A stretch of DNA of 64,000 bases from Ariolimax columbianus (lineage: Eukaryota > Mollusca > Gastropoda > Stylommatophora > Arionidae), in assembly GCA_036924085.1 (NCBI GenBank), contig JAVGWX010000004.1, forward strand, positions 77,611,090 through 77,675,089, read 5' to 3'. Positions 1 through 10,420 of the stretch are shown in pieces (position 1 is the first letter of the stretch; each line of letters begins with the position of its first letter). Both the position numbers and the translations under genes were made by a program. The notes beneath the pieces are model-generated. The model had not been told where the DNA came from. It made no database searches and saw nothing but the letters and a program-made list of their open reading frames with translations.

Positions 1-457
1 GTGACTGATTTGTTTTGAATTCTGCATTAATAGTGAGAAATGTTAAGGATGGTCCTACTTTCGCCACGGATGTAGTGTTAAAGACTTCCCTTTACTCGTC
101 TGCAAACGCGTTTTCTTTTAATAGAGAGACATGTTTCCTTCTTCGCTGTTTTACTTTCCCTACTACAATTCAGGAAAATGGTTGACTTTAAGAATAGCGG
201 GCACGCTGCTTTTCATTCTAACTAGTTACTTACTTGTATGTGTTGTTATGAGCTGTGACCATTTTGGGGAGATAGGATTTACTTATCGTACCCAAAGCGG
301 TTCTCAGCTGCCATTGAAGACGTTTGTAGGTCCCTAAACTGGCAGGATCGAGGTGTCAACATACAAGGGACTTGTCGTAAGTCTTTACCCTGACTATGAA
401 GGAGTAGGAGGAGAAATCTGAAATTTGGCACATATGTAGCTCATTCAATTTGTATTG
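1..457. other. unassigned sequence
   Basis: No recognisable protein, RNA or repeat was seen. A 68-codon open frame at 131-337 on the plus strand has no motif I recognise and is within chance expectation. The stretch ends at the target-site duplication of the first LINE fragment. Confidence 0.5.
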
Positions 458-927
458 GACTTGAGAAGGGCAAAAGAAGGTGCAAGACTACCACAAACAG
501 ATACTAGTATGACGTACGAAGAGTCAAAACGGCTTATTAAAGCCAGATACATGACCAAATGGGAAACTGAACATACTGGTTACACCAAAAATGATGCCTA
601 TTACCAGTTGAACAGAAGAGAGCAGGTCGTTGTCTTCAGACTTCGCACTGGCCACAATAGACTGAGGTACCACCTATTCAACAAATTGAAGATAGGTGGT
701 ACCGACGAATGCCCGTGCGGTACCGGTAAAATGACCGCTGAACATCTGCTGCAGAACTGCCCGACATACGAGGATCAGAGAGAGCAGATGTGGCCATCAC
801 CAGTGGAACTGCAAGACAAGCTCTATGGCAGTGTCGACAGCCTCAGGATGACCGCCGCTTTTTTCGAAAAAAATAATGGTTACTGTCTGACTGCGTACGA
901 AGAAGAAGAAGAAGAAGACTTGAGAAG
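458..927 (+). mobile_element. 5'-truncated LINE, family L-GAA copy a, with perfect TSD
   Basis: An 11-bp direct repeat, gacttgagaag, lies at 458-468 and again at 917-927 and brackets the fragment. Between them is the 3' end of a non-LTR retrotransposon that ends in a (GAA)n tail at about 896-916. A truncated 5' end, a simple-repeat 3' tail and a TSD are the hallmarks of target-primed reverse transcription. Other copies of the same 3' end lie at 9255-9695, 12041-15572 and 31950-33978 on the minus strand. The perfect TSD suggests this is one of the younger insertions here. Confidence 0.9.
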
Positions 928-946
928 TATGAATTTCCATCCTTGA
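469..946 (+). pseudogene. C-terminal tail of LINE ORF2 protein (after RNase H)
   Basis: The open frame encodes the end of the RNase H linker (AKEGARLPQT), a basic segment (FRLRTGHNRLRYHLF) and a Cys/His tail motif, CPCGTG...TAEHLLQNCP, seen in many LINE polyproteins with RNase H. The frame runs through the (GAA)n tail as a run of glutamates and stops in flanking DNA, so its last residues are not part of the element. Endonuclease and RT are absent because of 5' truncation. No start codon is meaningful, and the fragment cannot act as a gene. Family placement in the I/jockey-like group is inferred from the domain order in the longer copy at 12041-15572. Confidence 0.85.
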
Positions 947-1124
947 CGGTTTTACCTGGTCTGGTGCATGGCGCAACACACCTTATTGACCGGATCTGCT
1001 ACTTTAATGGTTTGTCAGATCAATGGAGACATCAGAGATCAGAACTGTGATAACATTCTTGATGTTGCAGGGAAAATCACCTACAGAAGTACACAGGGAG
1101 ATGGAACCAGTGTTTCAGGAATTC

Positions 1125-1712
1125 TGTCCTTTGTATGCTTCTTTAAAAATCATGGTGTAGGCGGTTAAGTGTGGTCGTTCCCATGTTGCTGATGGTCTAA
1201 GATCAGAATTACCATCCTCAGTGTGCAGCGATGAAAATGCTGCAAGAATGAAACACATCATTGACCAGGATAGGAAAATGACAATTGCAGAGATATCTAA
1301 TTCAGCAAAACTGAATGAAAGTACAGTTTTTAGAATTTTACACAACAGACTGAACATGAGAAAAGTGTGTGCCCGTTGGGTCCGATGTCTGCTGACATGT
1401 GAACAGAAACAAACGAGGGTTGATTGTTGTGGCCAGTTGCTCAAAATGTGTCGGTCGAAAAACATGTTGACGACCTTGGTGACAGTAGATGAGACTTGGG
1501 TTCACAATTATGACCCAGATTATTTCTTTTCATAAAACTTAAAAAGCAGCTGAAAGGAAATCATATTGACAGTGACGAAGATGTCACACTGGCTTGTCAT
1601 AACTGGTTTAGTTCGAAAAATAAGTTACTTTATTCTGAAGGTCTTTTGAGAGTCACGCAGAAATGGCAGAAATGAATAAATTCAGGTGGTGGCTACATTG
1701 AGAAGGAATAAG
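1125..1712 (+). pseudogene. internally deleted mariner transposase (M1)
   Basis: The frame from about 1173 carries a mariner N-terminal helix-turn-helix region (MTIAEISNSAKLNESTVF), the conserved RKVCARWV block and the first catalytic aspartate in VTVDETWVHNYDP near 1490. It stops at 1535. After a short gap, a frame from about 1550 to 1712 encodes the family C-terminus (YSEGLLRVTQKWQK, then INSGGGYIEKE), with stops. The middle, holding the second and third catalytic aspartates, is missing. The copy is therefore a deletion derivative of a Tc1/mariner DNA transposon. Terminal repeats were not identified. Confidence 0.85.
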
Positions 1713-1849
1713 CAGTGAGCCAAATTACAATTTTTTCGTCCTACTTCTTCATGGTCAATGTAAGGACATGACAAGCCCCTTGTAGATGACGAGCTGCTCT
1801 TAAACCTACGCTTTTTAAAACGACATTTAAGATCGTTAGCCACAGAACT

Positions 1850-3030
1850 ACAAAAGCCAATCAAAGGCTAAATGCGCTGAATAAAGCAGACTATGCCGTT
1901 GGCCTGAACATAAATAGAAAGAAAACCCAATTTCTACCTCACTATTTCTGTTCTCAAGAGAAACTAATCATCATCATGTAGCATGTCCTTTGTAGAACGT
2001 CTGTCTGAAAGAAACTCGTTCTCTTGCCAAAACTCCAGCCTCCGCCAGTCAAACTCAGGTATTCCTGGATATCTTGGTGCCATTGTCTTCTTGGTCTACC
2101 CCTTCCTCTTTTGCCTGGCACCATAACTTCCATCACCGTTCTCTCAAGACCGTTGTGTCTCTTGATGTAACCAAAGTATTTGCGTTTTCTAGCCAAAATA
2201 GAAAACCAGTTCTCCTCTATGCTCAACTCTTGCCGAATGTCTACATTTGTTTGTTTTTTCTGTCTAGGGTATTCTGAGGATCTTTCTGTAACATCTTGAC
2301 TCGAAGGATTCGATTCTTTGTCTAAAAGTTTTGGTAATCGTCCATGATTCACAGCCATAAGCTGCCACAGGAAAAACACGGGCTCCAAGAGAAACTGCGT
2401 TTGGAAAATTAGCCCATAGAAATTATCAATGTTTTAACTCTTATCTAAGCCAGGAAATCAACAGCAACCACAACATTGATAAGGAGACCTCACACAGGAG
2501 AGCGGCGGGTTGGCTCAGTTTCAAGCGCATTAAACCGATACTCAAGCAGATGACATAACTGCATGGCGAGCATTCACACCTTCACTAATATGGTTATTCC
2601 AGCAGTGGTATATGGGTGTGAAGTTTTGATTCTGCGCAAATCAGACGCAGAGACGCTCCGTATTACTGAACGAGCCATGGAGAGAGGAGTTCTATATATC
2701 TCCCAAAGGAATCATATTTTAAAAACCGACACACCACCTGAGGCTCTCCGGAATGTCGTGGACTCTGTACCAAAGCGAAAGTACAAATAGGCCGGCCATG
2801 TGGTCCTCATGGCTGACTGTAGATGGATGAAGATGTTGTCTTTCTGGTGGCCATACAACTATAACTGTTCTCGCTGTAGTCAACGAAATAAAGAGATGAC
2901 CTGTATCACGCCTTCGGACCATTGTCCTACATCAAGGCCAAGAACATTCACAGATAGAAGCAGCTCTTGGCTACCTGGCATCAGACAAGCTTGCCTGATT
3001 GAATACCAGGACTCAAGCATTCAAGTAAGT
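1850..3030 (+). pseudogene. RTE-like reverse transcriptase remnant, split by a later insertion
   Basis: Before the insertion, 1850-1965 encodes the RT stretch VGLNINRKKTQF, a known post-palm motif. After it, 2397-3030 continues with YLSQEINSNHNIDKE, then the thumb-region sequence VIPAVVYGCEVL (the usual YGCETW block), then a degraded C-terminal GHV-like segment near 2790-2830. Frameshifts and stops are frequent. The order of motifs on the two sides of 1955-2396 is collinear, which supports a single element interrupted by another LINE. Clade assignment is tentative. Confidence 0.65.
1955..2396 (-). mobile_element. 5'-truncated LINE, family L-TGA copy R1, nested, with TSD
   Basis: The 11-bp repeat caagagaaact is found at 1955-1965 and at 2386-2396. 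The minus strand between encodes the C-terminal part of an endonuclease-RT polyprotein: FGYIKRHNGLERTVME, then PGKRGRGRPRRQWHQD. It ends in a (TGA)n tail, seen as tcatcatcat at 1967 on the plus strand. Related 3' ends lie at 49028-49140, 50853-51010, 52865-53255 and 63187-63725. It interrupts the RTE-like remnant at 1850-3030. Confidence 0.85.
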
Positions 3031-3402
3031 TCTAGCTCTTGATGAAGACGTTTTTAGTGGTAGCGTAGCTACTGATATATTTATGCATATCAACCCCTTC
3101 CCTATGTTATTTACTTGAGGATCAATGAGTTTATGCACCTTGTGCTCTAATTTGAAGCAAAGGACACACTGCATCGAACGACTTCTTAATGAAGCATCTG
3201 TCCAAGTATTTCCTTTTATTCTTATTTTCGCTTCAGAGTCAAGGTTAGGTCCACACTGCGGCTGGCCCACCCCATTTTCAGGATGCTGTATCCGAGATGT
3301 TACAGTGACTCATGATAATAGCAATGTTTTGTTCTTACATGATAATGTTGCAAGCCCCAACATAATCTTCATTACCACCTTTTCTTCTCATCTCACATAC
3401 CG
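3031..3402. other. unassigned sequence before the S1 array
   Basis: No recognisable coding or repeat signal was seen. The open frame starting at 3125 runs into the tandem array at its 3' end, which inflates its length. Confidence 0.5.
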
Positions 3403-5055
3403 AGGAAAGGAGACTAACGCCTGGTCAGGTGGGGGAGAGGAGACTAACGCCTGGTCAGGTGGGGGAGAGGAGACTAACGTCTGGTCAGGTGGGGAGGAGA
3501 CTAACGCCTGGTCAGGTGGGGGAGAGGAGACTGATGTCTGGTCAGGTGGGGGAGAGACTAACGCCTGGTCAGGTGGGGGAGAGGAGATTGATGTCTGGTC
3601 AGATGGGGAGAGTTGACTAATGTCTGGTCAGGAGGGGGAGAGGAGACTGATGTCTGGTCAGATGGGGAGAGTTGACTAATGTCTGGTCAGGTGGGGGAGA
3701 GGTGACTAATGTCTGGTCAGGTGGGGGAGAGGTGACTAATGTCTGGTCAGGTGGGGAGAGGTGACTAATGTCTGGTCAGGTGGGGGAGAGGAGACTGATG
3801 TCTGGTCAGATGGGGAGAGTTGACTAATGTCTGGTCAGGTGGGGGAGAGGTGACTAATGTCTGGTCAGGTGGGGGAGAGGTGACTAATGTCTGGTCAGGT
3901 TGGGAGAGGTGACTAATGTCTGGTCAGGTTGGGAGAGGTGACTAATGTCTAGTCAGGTGGGGAGAGGTGACTAATGTCTGGTCAGGTGGGGGAGAGGTGA
4001 CTAATGTCTGGTCAGGTGGGGGAGAGGAGACTAATGTCTGGTCAGGTGGGGGAGAGGTGACTAATGTCTGGTCAGGTGGGGAGAGTTTACTAACGCCTGG
4101 TCAGGTGGGGGAAAGGTGACTAATGTCTGGCCAGGTGGGGAGACGAGACTAACGTCTGGTCAGGTGGGTTAGAGGTGACTAATGTCTGGTCAGGTGGGGA
4201 GAGGAGACTAACGTCTAGTCAGGTGGGGGGAGAGGTGACTAATGTCTAGTCAGGTGTGGAGAGAAGACTAACGTCTGGTCAGGTGGGGGAGAGGTGACTA
4301 ATGTCTAGTCAGGTGTGGAGAGAAGACTAACGTCTGGTCAGGTGGGGAGAACAGACCAGCGTCTGGTCAGGTGGGTAGAAGAGACTAACGTCTGGTCAGG
4401 TGGGTTAGAGGTGACTAATGTCTGGTCAGGTGGGGAGAGGAGACTAACGTCTAGTCAGGTGGGGGAGAGCGGACTAATGTCTGGTCTGGTAGGGAGAGAA
4501 GACTAACGTCTGGTCAGGTGGGGAGAACAGACTAGCGTCTGGTCAGGTGGGGAGAAGAGACTAACGTCTGGTCATGTGGGGGAGAGGAGACTAATGTCTG
4601 GCCAGGTGGGGAAAAGAGACTAACGTTTGTTCAGGTGGGCAGCGGAGACTAAAGTCTGGTCAGGTGGGGAAAGAAAATTAACTTCTGGTCAAGTGGGGAA
4701 TAAGAGACTAACGTTTGTCTGGTCAGGTGGGGAAGATGAGACTGACGTCTAATCAGGTGGGGAAGAAGAGACTGACGTCTGGTCAGGTGGGGGAGAGGAG
4801 ACTGACGTCTGGTCATGTGGGGGAGAGGAGATTCACGTCTGGTCAGGTGGGGGAGAGGAGACTGACGTCTGGTCATGTGGGGGAGAGGAGACTGACGTCT
4901 GGTCATATGGGGAAGATGAGACTGACGTCTAATCATGTGGGGAAGAGAAGACCGATGTCTGATCAGGTGGGAAAGAGGAGACTGACGTCTGGTCAGGTGG
5001 GGAAGAGGAGACTGACGTCTGGTCATGTGGGGGAGAGGAGATTCACGTCTGGTTA
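3403..5055. repeat. minisatellite of 28-30 bp units (S1 array a)
   Basis: More than 50 units of the form gactaatgtctggtcaggtg plus a G-rich spacer (ggggagagg) run head to tail, with regional variants: taatgtc in the middle, taacgtc and tgacgtc distally. The unit equals the first segment of family S. Long open frames on both strands inside the array are artefacts of the repeat. Confidence 0.95.
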
Positions 5056-5216
5056 TGAAAACCATATAGATCGAACAATGTTAGTTGAGGCGAGAATACA
5101 ATATCGTCAGGCAAAACATACAGATCGGACAACGTTCTTCAAGGTCAGACAACATATACTGACCAAGCCCCCGTCCCACTTTCACGAAAGCAAACTGGAA
5201 ACTGTTTCATGACAGT

Positions 5217-5600
5217 CTGGCTAACGAGATGAGGTATCGATGTGATGATAGTACTATAGCTGACGAGATGAGGTATCGATGTGATGATAGTACTATGGCT
5301 GACGAGATGAGGTATCGATATGATGATAGTACTATGGCTGACGAGTTGAGGTATCGATGTGATGATAGTACTATGGCTGACGAGATGAGGTATCGACGTG
5401 ATGATAGTACTATGGCTGACGAGATGAGGTATCGACGTGATGATAGTACTATGGCTGACGAGATGAGGTATCGATGTGATGATAGTACTTTGGCTTATGA
5501 GGTATCGATGTGATGATAGTACTTTGGCTGATGAGTTGAGGTATCGATGTGATGATAGTACTTTGGCTGATGAGTTGAGGTATCGATGTGATGATAGTAG
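5217..5600. repeat. minisatellite of 39 bp units (S1 array b)
   Basis: About ten units of gctgacgagatgaggtatcg followed by atgtgatgatagtactatg are present. The period is divisible by three, so open frames arise on both strands. The unit aligns with the single-copy segment gctaacgaggttagggatcg found in other S copies, for example near 61385. Confidence 0.92.
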
Positions 5601-5790
5601 TAAGCGATAGGCAGGTGAAACCAAATCATAGCACAACTGCAATCTGTACCTCGGTCTGCTTTCATCAGCACGTTCGGGATGTGAGAAAAGCTACTGCAAC
5701 CGGACAGCTAACGCACTTTTCATGGCGCAGACATGAGTAATTATACTAATTGTGTCCATTCAACAACAACACCCCGAGGACTACTTGAAA

Positions 5791-6279
5791 TGATTGTATT
5801 CATTCATAAATGATATAATGGCAACAGTTCGCGTTCTGTTTATATGTGCAATTCTCTGGCTATTACACAAATTATCCTTACTATGTCGATAACAATTACA
5901 GTTCACAATCCAGATGTCACGGAAATAAGCACAGTTCCTAAACAATAAGCACAGCAACACACGACACACTGAATCTCCCACTCACTGAATCTCTTTCAGA
6001 ATTCCCTCTTTTACAAGATAATTCGAGCAGCGAACAATTCGTTTCTAGTGCTCACGTTGACTGATCAGGCGGCCTACACACACGCGACACACTTCAGGTA
6101 AAAATATCAGAGGTCGGCGGGATACGTAACGTGCGCCGTGGTCTGGTCGTTAGAAGGACATCGACTTTCCCAACCTTCTGTGTAAGGTTTTTAAATCGAG
6201 TAACTAAGAACAGTTTATATCAAATAGATTGGATCAGATAAGTTGGTGCAACGATCGTCATCAAGAATCATACATCCCT
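5791..6279. other. unassigned sequence
   Basis: AT-rich DNA without recognisable coding content. A region near 6110-6200 has weak tRNA-like spacing but no acceptable B box, so it is not called. Confidence 0.4.
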
Positions 6280-6530
6280 GTGTTCAAAGGAAAGGATAAA
6301 TTAGACTACAACACGTTTTTTTTCTTCAAATACAACCACTCACTAAAACAAGAGGGCATAGCTACAAATTAACACTTGAAGTAGTGGAGGAAGTGACAAT
6401 TAATGCATATAAGATTAGATTGGATGCGCATAGGTTCTAGAGCAGGGAAATGTAAATAGAACTGGTTGTTTGCAAACTTTGCAGAGTCTTCTAAACCAGT
6501 ATAATGACGCTAAGTTAAGTTAAGTCAATT
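6280..6530 (+). mobile_element. 3' fragment of CR1-like LINE (copy C1)
   Basis: The sequence matches the 3' ends at 18885-19592, 40205-40765 and 58188-58712. It has the GKDKLDY-like coding remnant, then tgcagagtcttctaaaccag and a short (TTAAG)n tail at 6513-6528. A terminal short tandem repeat instead of poly(A) is typical of CR1-like LINEs. It is heavily decayed. Confidence 0.7.
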
Positions 6531-6915
6531 TACAGCACAGTCATCTGTTCTTTGAATATTTCAGCATCTTATTTTCCCACCCAGTCTGTCATGCCATCCT
6601 ATATTTTTTTACTTTGGCTTTCTTAAGATTTGTTCTCTTCCAACTTCCCAGTTGTAAAATCTGTTTCCAGGCGCACATTTCTGATTGTGTGTCCAATTGA
6701 ACATTGTCTGTTCTTGTTTAAAATATCTAATGTTGTAGGTCAGTATTTTTCTTGTCATAGACGGTAATTAGATTTCTTAACTCTTCAATGTGCATTTCTG
6801 TAGCCGTAAGATATGTCTGTGTTTGATTGTTCACGATTTGCATATACAATCCTAAAAGTTTTTAAAAAACACTACCTCTCTCGTTTTCTCTTTGTATCTT
6901 TCTTTCTCTCTCTCG

Positions 6916-6953
<38 letters not shown>

Positions 6954-7384
6954 CTCTCTTCCATTCCGTTTCATTGCCAGAGACTTGATTGTTAGTAAAG
7001 GTAAAGGTCACTCCCTTGGCAACGATTGCCGTCGGGGATGAAGATAACTCTTCATGTACTTAGCCGAAGCCTGTGTGAGGTGGGGTGTCCAATTCTCTTC
7101 CTTGCTGTTTTTACCTTTTCGAACCCATATGTCATGTACCCATTTAGAGCTGGGTTGACTGGAGAGGCAGTTATACTATGCACGAACCACGGCCGGGTTT
7201 GTCAATGTCCGTTCATGAACACGAACCTCTAGCCCGCTTTAATCCCTGTCAAGTCAGCCAGCTGACTGTCGACTAAGCTGCTCGCTGGTCAGTATCATAT
7301 GCAAGTATCCAGAACGCAATGATAGAATTCCAGAATGTTTCTACAAGGTGTCTGCACGAAGGACTTCTTGTTTGACTTCACGGT
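6531..7384. other. unassigned sequence with a (CT)n microsatellite
   Basis: A CT microsatellite lies at about 6899-6960. The remainder shows no recognisable gene. The stretch 6995-7230 has the look of a dispersed repeat (taaaggtaaaggtcactccc) but has no second copy in this window. Confidence 0.45.
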
Positions 7385-7470
7385 CTGAAATAATTAAATA
7401 GTCACAGTTAGAGAACTCGTCTTGTACTTCAAAGAAACCAGATTCAAATCCTGATCGTGACACGCTTAAG
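7385..7470 (+). repeat. possible tRNA-derived SINE head
   Basis: A region with tRNA-like spacing carries a B-box-like agattcaaatcctg at 7440-7453, preceded by gttagagaactcgtcttg in the position of an A box and anticodon arm. No acceptor stem pairs well, so a functional tRNA is unlikely. Confidence 0.35.
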
Positions 7471-8201
7471 TGCATCCAGTTAAAAATAGTTCCAGGCTAA
7501 CAGTTAGAAAAGTAATTGAGGCGAGAAAAGGGATGAGGTCACCCATTACAACAGAAGACGAACATCATATACAGTGAAACCTTTAAGGTTAATCCCTGAG
7601 TGAGCCTCTTCTTCTTGGTATGTTCGTTAAAAAGCCAGGGTGAACAAGCAAGCAGCATGTCCAGTCAATTAATCCATCTAGGCAACCAGAGTCTGCCGTG
7701 TGCACAAAGGTGTCCGTGAACACACTGAGAACCAGGTAGGATGAACGGCAGATGGAGAGGATGCGATATGTCTCAGCTAAGTGTTGCATCGGGGGAGACT
7801 CAGAGATGGATGCCGTCTTTTCCTGCCTCTGATTTCCATAGACAAGCGTAGAAGTTTTTGAGTATAATACGCCCTGACCGAAGCCGAAGACAGAGAGGCG
7901 ACGCCGATTCAGCGTAAATGAAATGATCTCATTTGTAAAAAGCAGCGTGTTTTACGTCACTAATTAAATGACGAAGCATTTGGTCACGTGATGAGAGTCA
8001 GAGCAATTCGTTGTTTTTATTGGACAGTCAGATTCTCGTACTCCATAGCGATTCTGAGTTGGCTGTTGAATGTTGGCAGTACATGTCTGATAGGGAGACA
8101 TTATATTTCAAATGGTCGCACGGCAGACGGTTATGGAGGACTTGATTGCTCAAACCTCATAATGATACATTATGTTGATAAACAATCCATTAGGACAGAA
8201 T
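7471..8201. other. unassigned sequence
   Basis: Nothing recognisable was seen. Short open frames at 7589-7789 (minus) and 7988-8203 (plus) lack motifs I know. Confidence 0.4.
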
Positions 8202-8610
8202 GAATAGAACAGCACAAAGAATACAAGCCAGAAAATGACAGCATAGACAAACTGGGCGGCGATGGGCAGACAAAGATCTTCAGACTCAGAACGGGACATT
8301 GTAGACTCCAGGCCCACCTCCACAGAATGGCTCTCAAAGACACTGCCTCGTGCGATTGTAGAGCACCCAAGCGAACACGAGAACATATTCTACAAAAATG
8401 CCCTACCAATGCAGACCAAACAGAGGTAGTCTGGCCTGGGGGAGCGACCATGCTTGAAAAGCTGTGGGGGCCCAGCGAAGACACAGTCTCCTTCGTGAAC
8501 CTCATCGGACTAGAAGCATAGCATCAGTTGATCGATAAAGAAGTAGAAGAGGATATCAGATCATTGGTTTAATAAACATTATTTTACATGAGCATTAAAA
8601 AAAAAAGTTG
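8202..8610 (+). pseudogene. 3' end of a second RNase H-type LINE with poly(A) tail
   Basis: An open frame from 8204 to the stop at 8519 encodes IFRLRTGHCRLQAHL and the Cys/His tail CDCRAPKRTREHILQKCP, the same architecture as the C-terminus of L-GAA but clearly diverged in sequence. An aataaa signal near 8571 is followed by an A-rich tail at about 8599-8608. This family ends in poly(A) rather than (GAA)n. It is 5' truncated, with no RT domain retained. Confidence 0.8.
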
Positions 8611-8629
8611 CTATCTCGTGAACACTTAC

Positions 8630-9235
8630 AAAGAAATCTCTACATCGGGGACGAAAGCATCAAGCAATTACGGTAGTTCAAATACATAGGTTCACTGATG
8701 GTGGCAGAGTGGAAAGAGAGATTGTACATAGAATACTGAAGGCAAACAATGTCTACTACTAAACTGCACCGATTTTGAAACACTATAGAGTGCTTCTTTC
8801 AACTAAGAGGAGCCTGATAAATGTACTGTTTAATTCAACAGTGTGTTATCAATGTATATTTTTGTCTTTACTATAAACACATAAGAGTAAGATCCAGGAG
8901 CTGGGAGATGTGCTGTGTGAGAAGAGCAGTCGGAAAAAACAATCTGTGATCGAATTTTCAACACCACACTGAGACAGATACAAAGGGAAAACGCAGCTAG
9001 TGATAGCCAACAAATAAAGTGGTTTAGACATTTAGTCAGAATGCATTATGAGCCGGCTGCAGCGAGAGCATATCACATGCAGGTCTCTGTTCCTCGCACA
9101 AGTGGCCGACTTCGAAATAGGTGGATCAAGGATGTATGTGGCACACCCAGGACGTTTCACCTGAGAACACAAGCCTCCTACCTGGCGATAACAAGACACC
9201 TACGCATTCCTTCTCCCTGCAACGTTTAATGGCAA
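8630..9235 (+). pseudogene. decayed LINE reverse transcriptase C-terminus
   Basis: Fragments read FKYIGSLM (the usual YLG block), TICDRIFNTTLRQIQREN and IKWFRHLVRMHYEPAAARAYH, the last being the usual RWFGHLVRM C-terminal block, followed by RTSGRLRNRWIKDV. Multiple stops and frameshifts are present. A small piece of the same sequence recurs at 34165-34205. Confidence 0.7.
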
Positions 9236-9254
9236 TGGCAGTAGGACTCCTTCC

Positions 9255-9695
9255 TCGTGCCCTGCCAGACGTCAACTTGAATTTGTTCCAAGAAAGCAGC
9301 GGTCATCCTGAGGCCGTCGACACTGCCATTGAGCTTGTCTAGTGTTGGCACTGGTGATGGCCACATGTGCTTTCTCTGGTCCTAATATATGAGCAATTTT
9401 TCAGCAGATGTTCAGCGGTCATTTTCCCTGTACCATAGGTGCATCATCAGTGCCACCTATCATCAGTTTATGGAATAGATGGTACTCTAGTCTGTTGTGG
9501 CCTGTGCGGAGTCTGAAGACCACCACTTGCTCTCTTCTGCTCAACTGGTAATAAGCATCATGTTTTGTGTAGCCAGTATGCTGTTTTCCATTTGGCCATG
9601 TATCTGGCCCTAATAAACCTTTTAGGCTCTTCGTAGGTCACACTATAATCTGGTTATAGTACCTTGCACCTTCTGAATCTGGTTGTGGTAACCTT
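9255..9695 (-). mobile_element. 5'-truncated LINE, family L-GAA copy b
   Basis: The minus strand is homologous to the 3' end of copies at 469-916 and 12041-15572. It includes the Cys/His tail region and the terminal gtctggcagggcacgaggaa, where the (GAA)n tail has eroded. Stops interrupt every frame. No TSD is visible. It is probably older than copy a. A short internal duplication around 9640-9690 repeats the element's 5' edge. Confidence 0.8.
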
Positions 9696-9905
9696 TCACT
9701 TTGCACCCGGGTGGGGAGGACTCGACAGTCCTGCAAGACAACTTTCCTAAGAGAGACAACTCTGACCTCAAACAACTGTTGTCTTGCAGATGGGCTGGGG
9801 ACAGCCAAGGGCTAAGGATGGCAACCTTACAGAAACGCCTGATAAAATCGGATGCACTGGGCCACAGGCCCAACGAAACAGTGCAATGTGAATCGATGTA
9901 TGATG
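9696..9905 (+). mobile_element. SINE-B copy 1
   Basis: This is homologous to 24555-24775. Both contain ggggaggactcgacagtcct-type starts, an internal inverted repeat and a 3' domain with aaatcggatgcactgggcc. In this copy ctgcaagacaac (9731-9742) and gttgtcttgcag (9778-9789) are perfect 12-bp inverted repeats, so the RNA could form a hairpin. No Pol III boxes were located, so the label SINE is provisional. Confidence 0.6.
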
Positions 9906-10094
9906 ACGCAATAGGACAAAAGAATAAGCAGAAAAAGGCTAATTTTTACAGTTTACACTTCATGTTCTCCTGCACATGTGACGCATGAAACAAAAAGCAT
10001 TTTACGTATAGATTATGTTTTCAATGAAAAACAACAAATTGTTGCAAGATTATGGCTCAAATAGTCAAATAGGATGGTAGCTGGAATTGTGAAA

Positions 10095-10420
10095 AAACGT
10101 CAGCTAATATATGGATAACTTGAATAGCGAACAACGCCAGCACATGGATAACTTGAATAGCGAACAACGCCAGCACATGGATAACTTGAATAGCGAACAA
10201 CGCCAGCACATGGATAACTTGAATAGCGAACAACGCCAGCACATGGATAACTTGAATAGCGAACAACGCCAGCACATGGATAACTTGAATAGCGAACAAC
10301 GCCAGCACATGGATAACTTGAATAGCGAACAACGCCAGCACATGGATAACTTGAATAGCGAACAACGCCAGCACATGGATAACTTGAATAGCCAACAACG
10401 CCAGCACATGGATGTATGGA
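10095..10420. repeat. minisatellite of 33 bp units
   Basis: Over nine nearly identical units of aacttgaatagcgaacaacg followed by ccagcacatggat are present. The period is divisible by three, so three overlapping long open frames occur. Its near-perfect homogeneity suggests recent amplification. The unit is a shortened version of the neighbouring 40-bp unit. Confidence 0.95.

Larger units (their letters stand above)
3403..5790 (+). mobile_element. dispersed element family S, copy S1, two internal tandem expansions
   Basis: The copy has the same segment order as the unexpanded copy at 61245-61615. It starts with a segment around gactaacgtctggtcagg. A middle segment related to gatcggacaatgttagtcagg follows (5070-5165), then a segment around taacgaggttagggatcgac. 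The end region has ttcatcagcacgttcgggat and gagaaaagctactgcaa, then a terminal CAA-rich tail near 5760. Here the first and third segments are each amplified into arrays. No protein is encoded, so this is probably a non-autonomous element. Boundaries are approximate. Confidence 0.7.
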
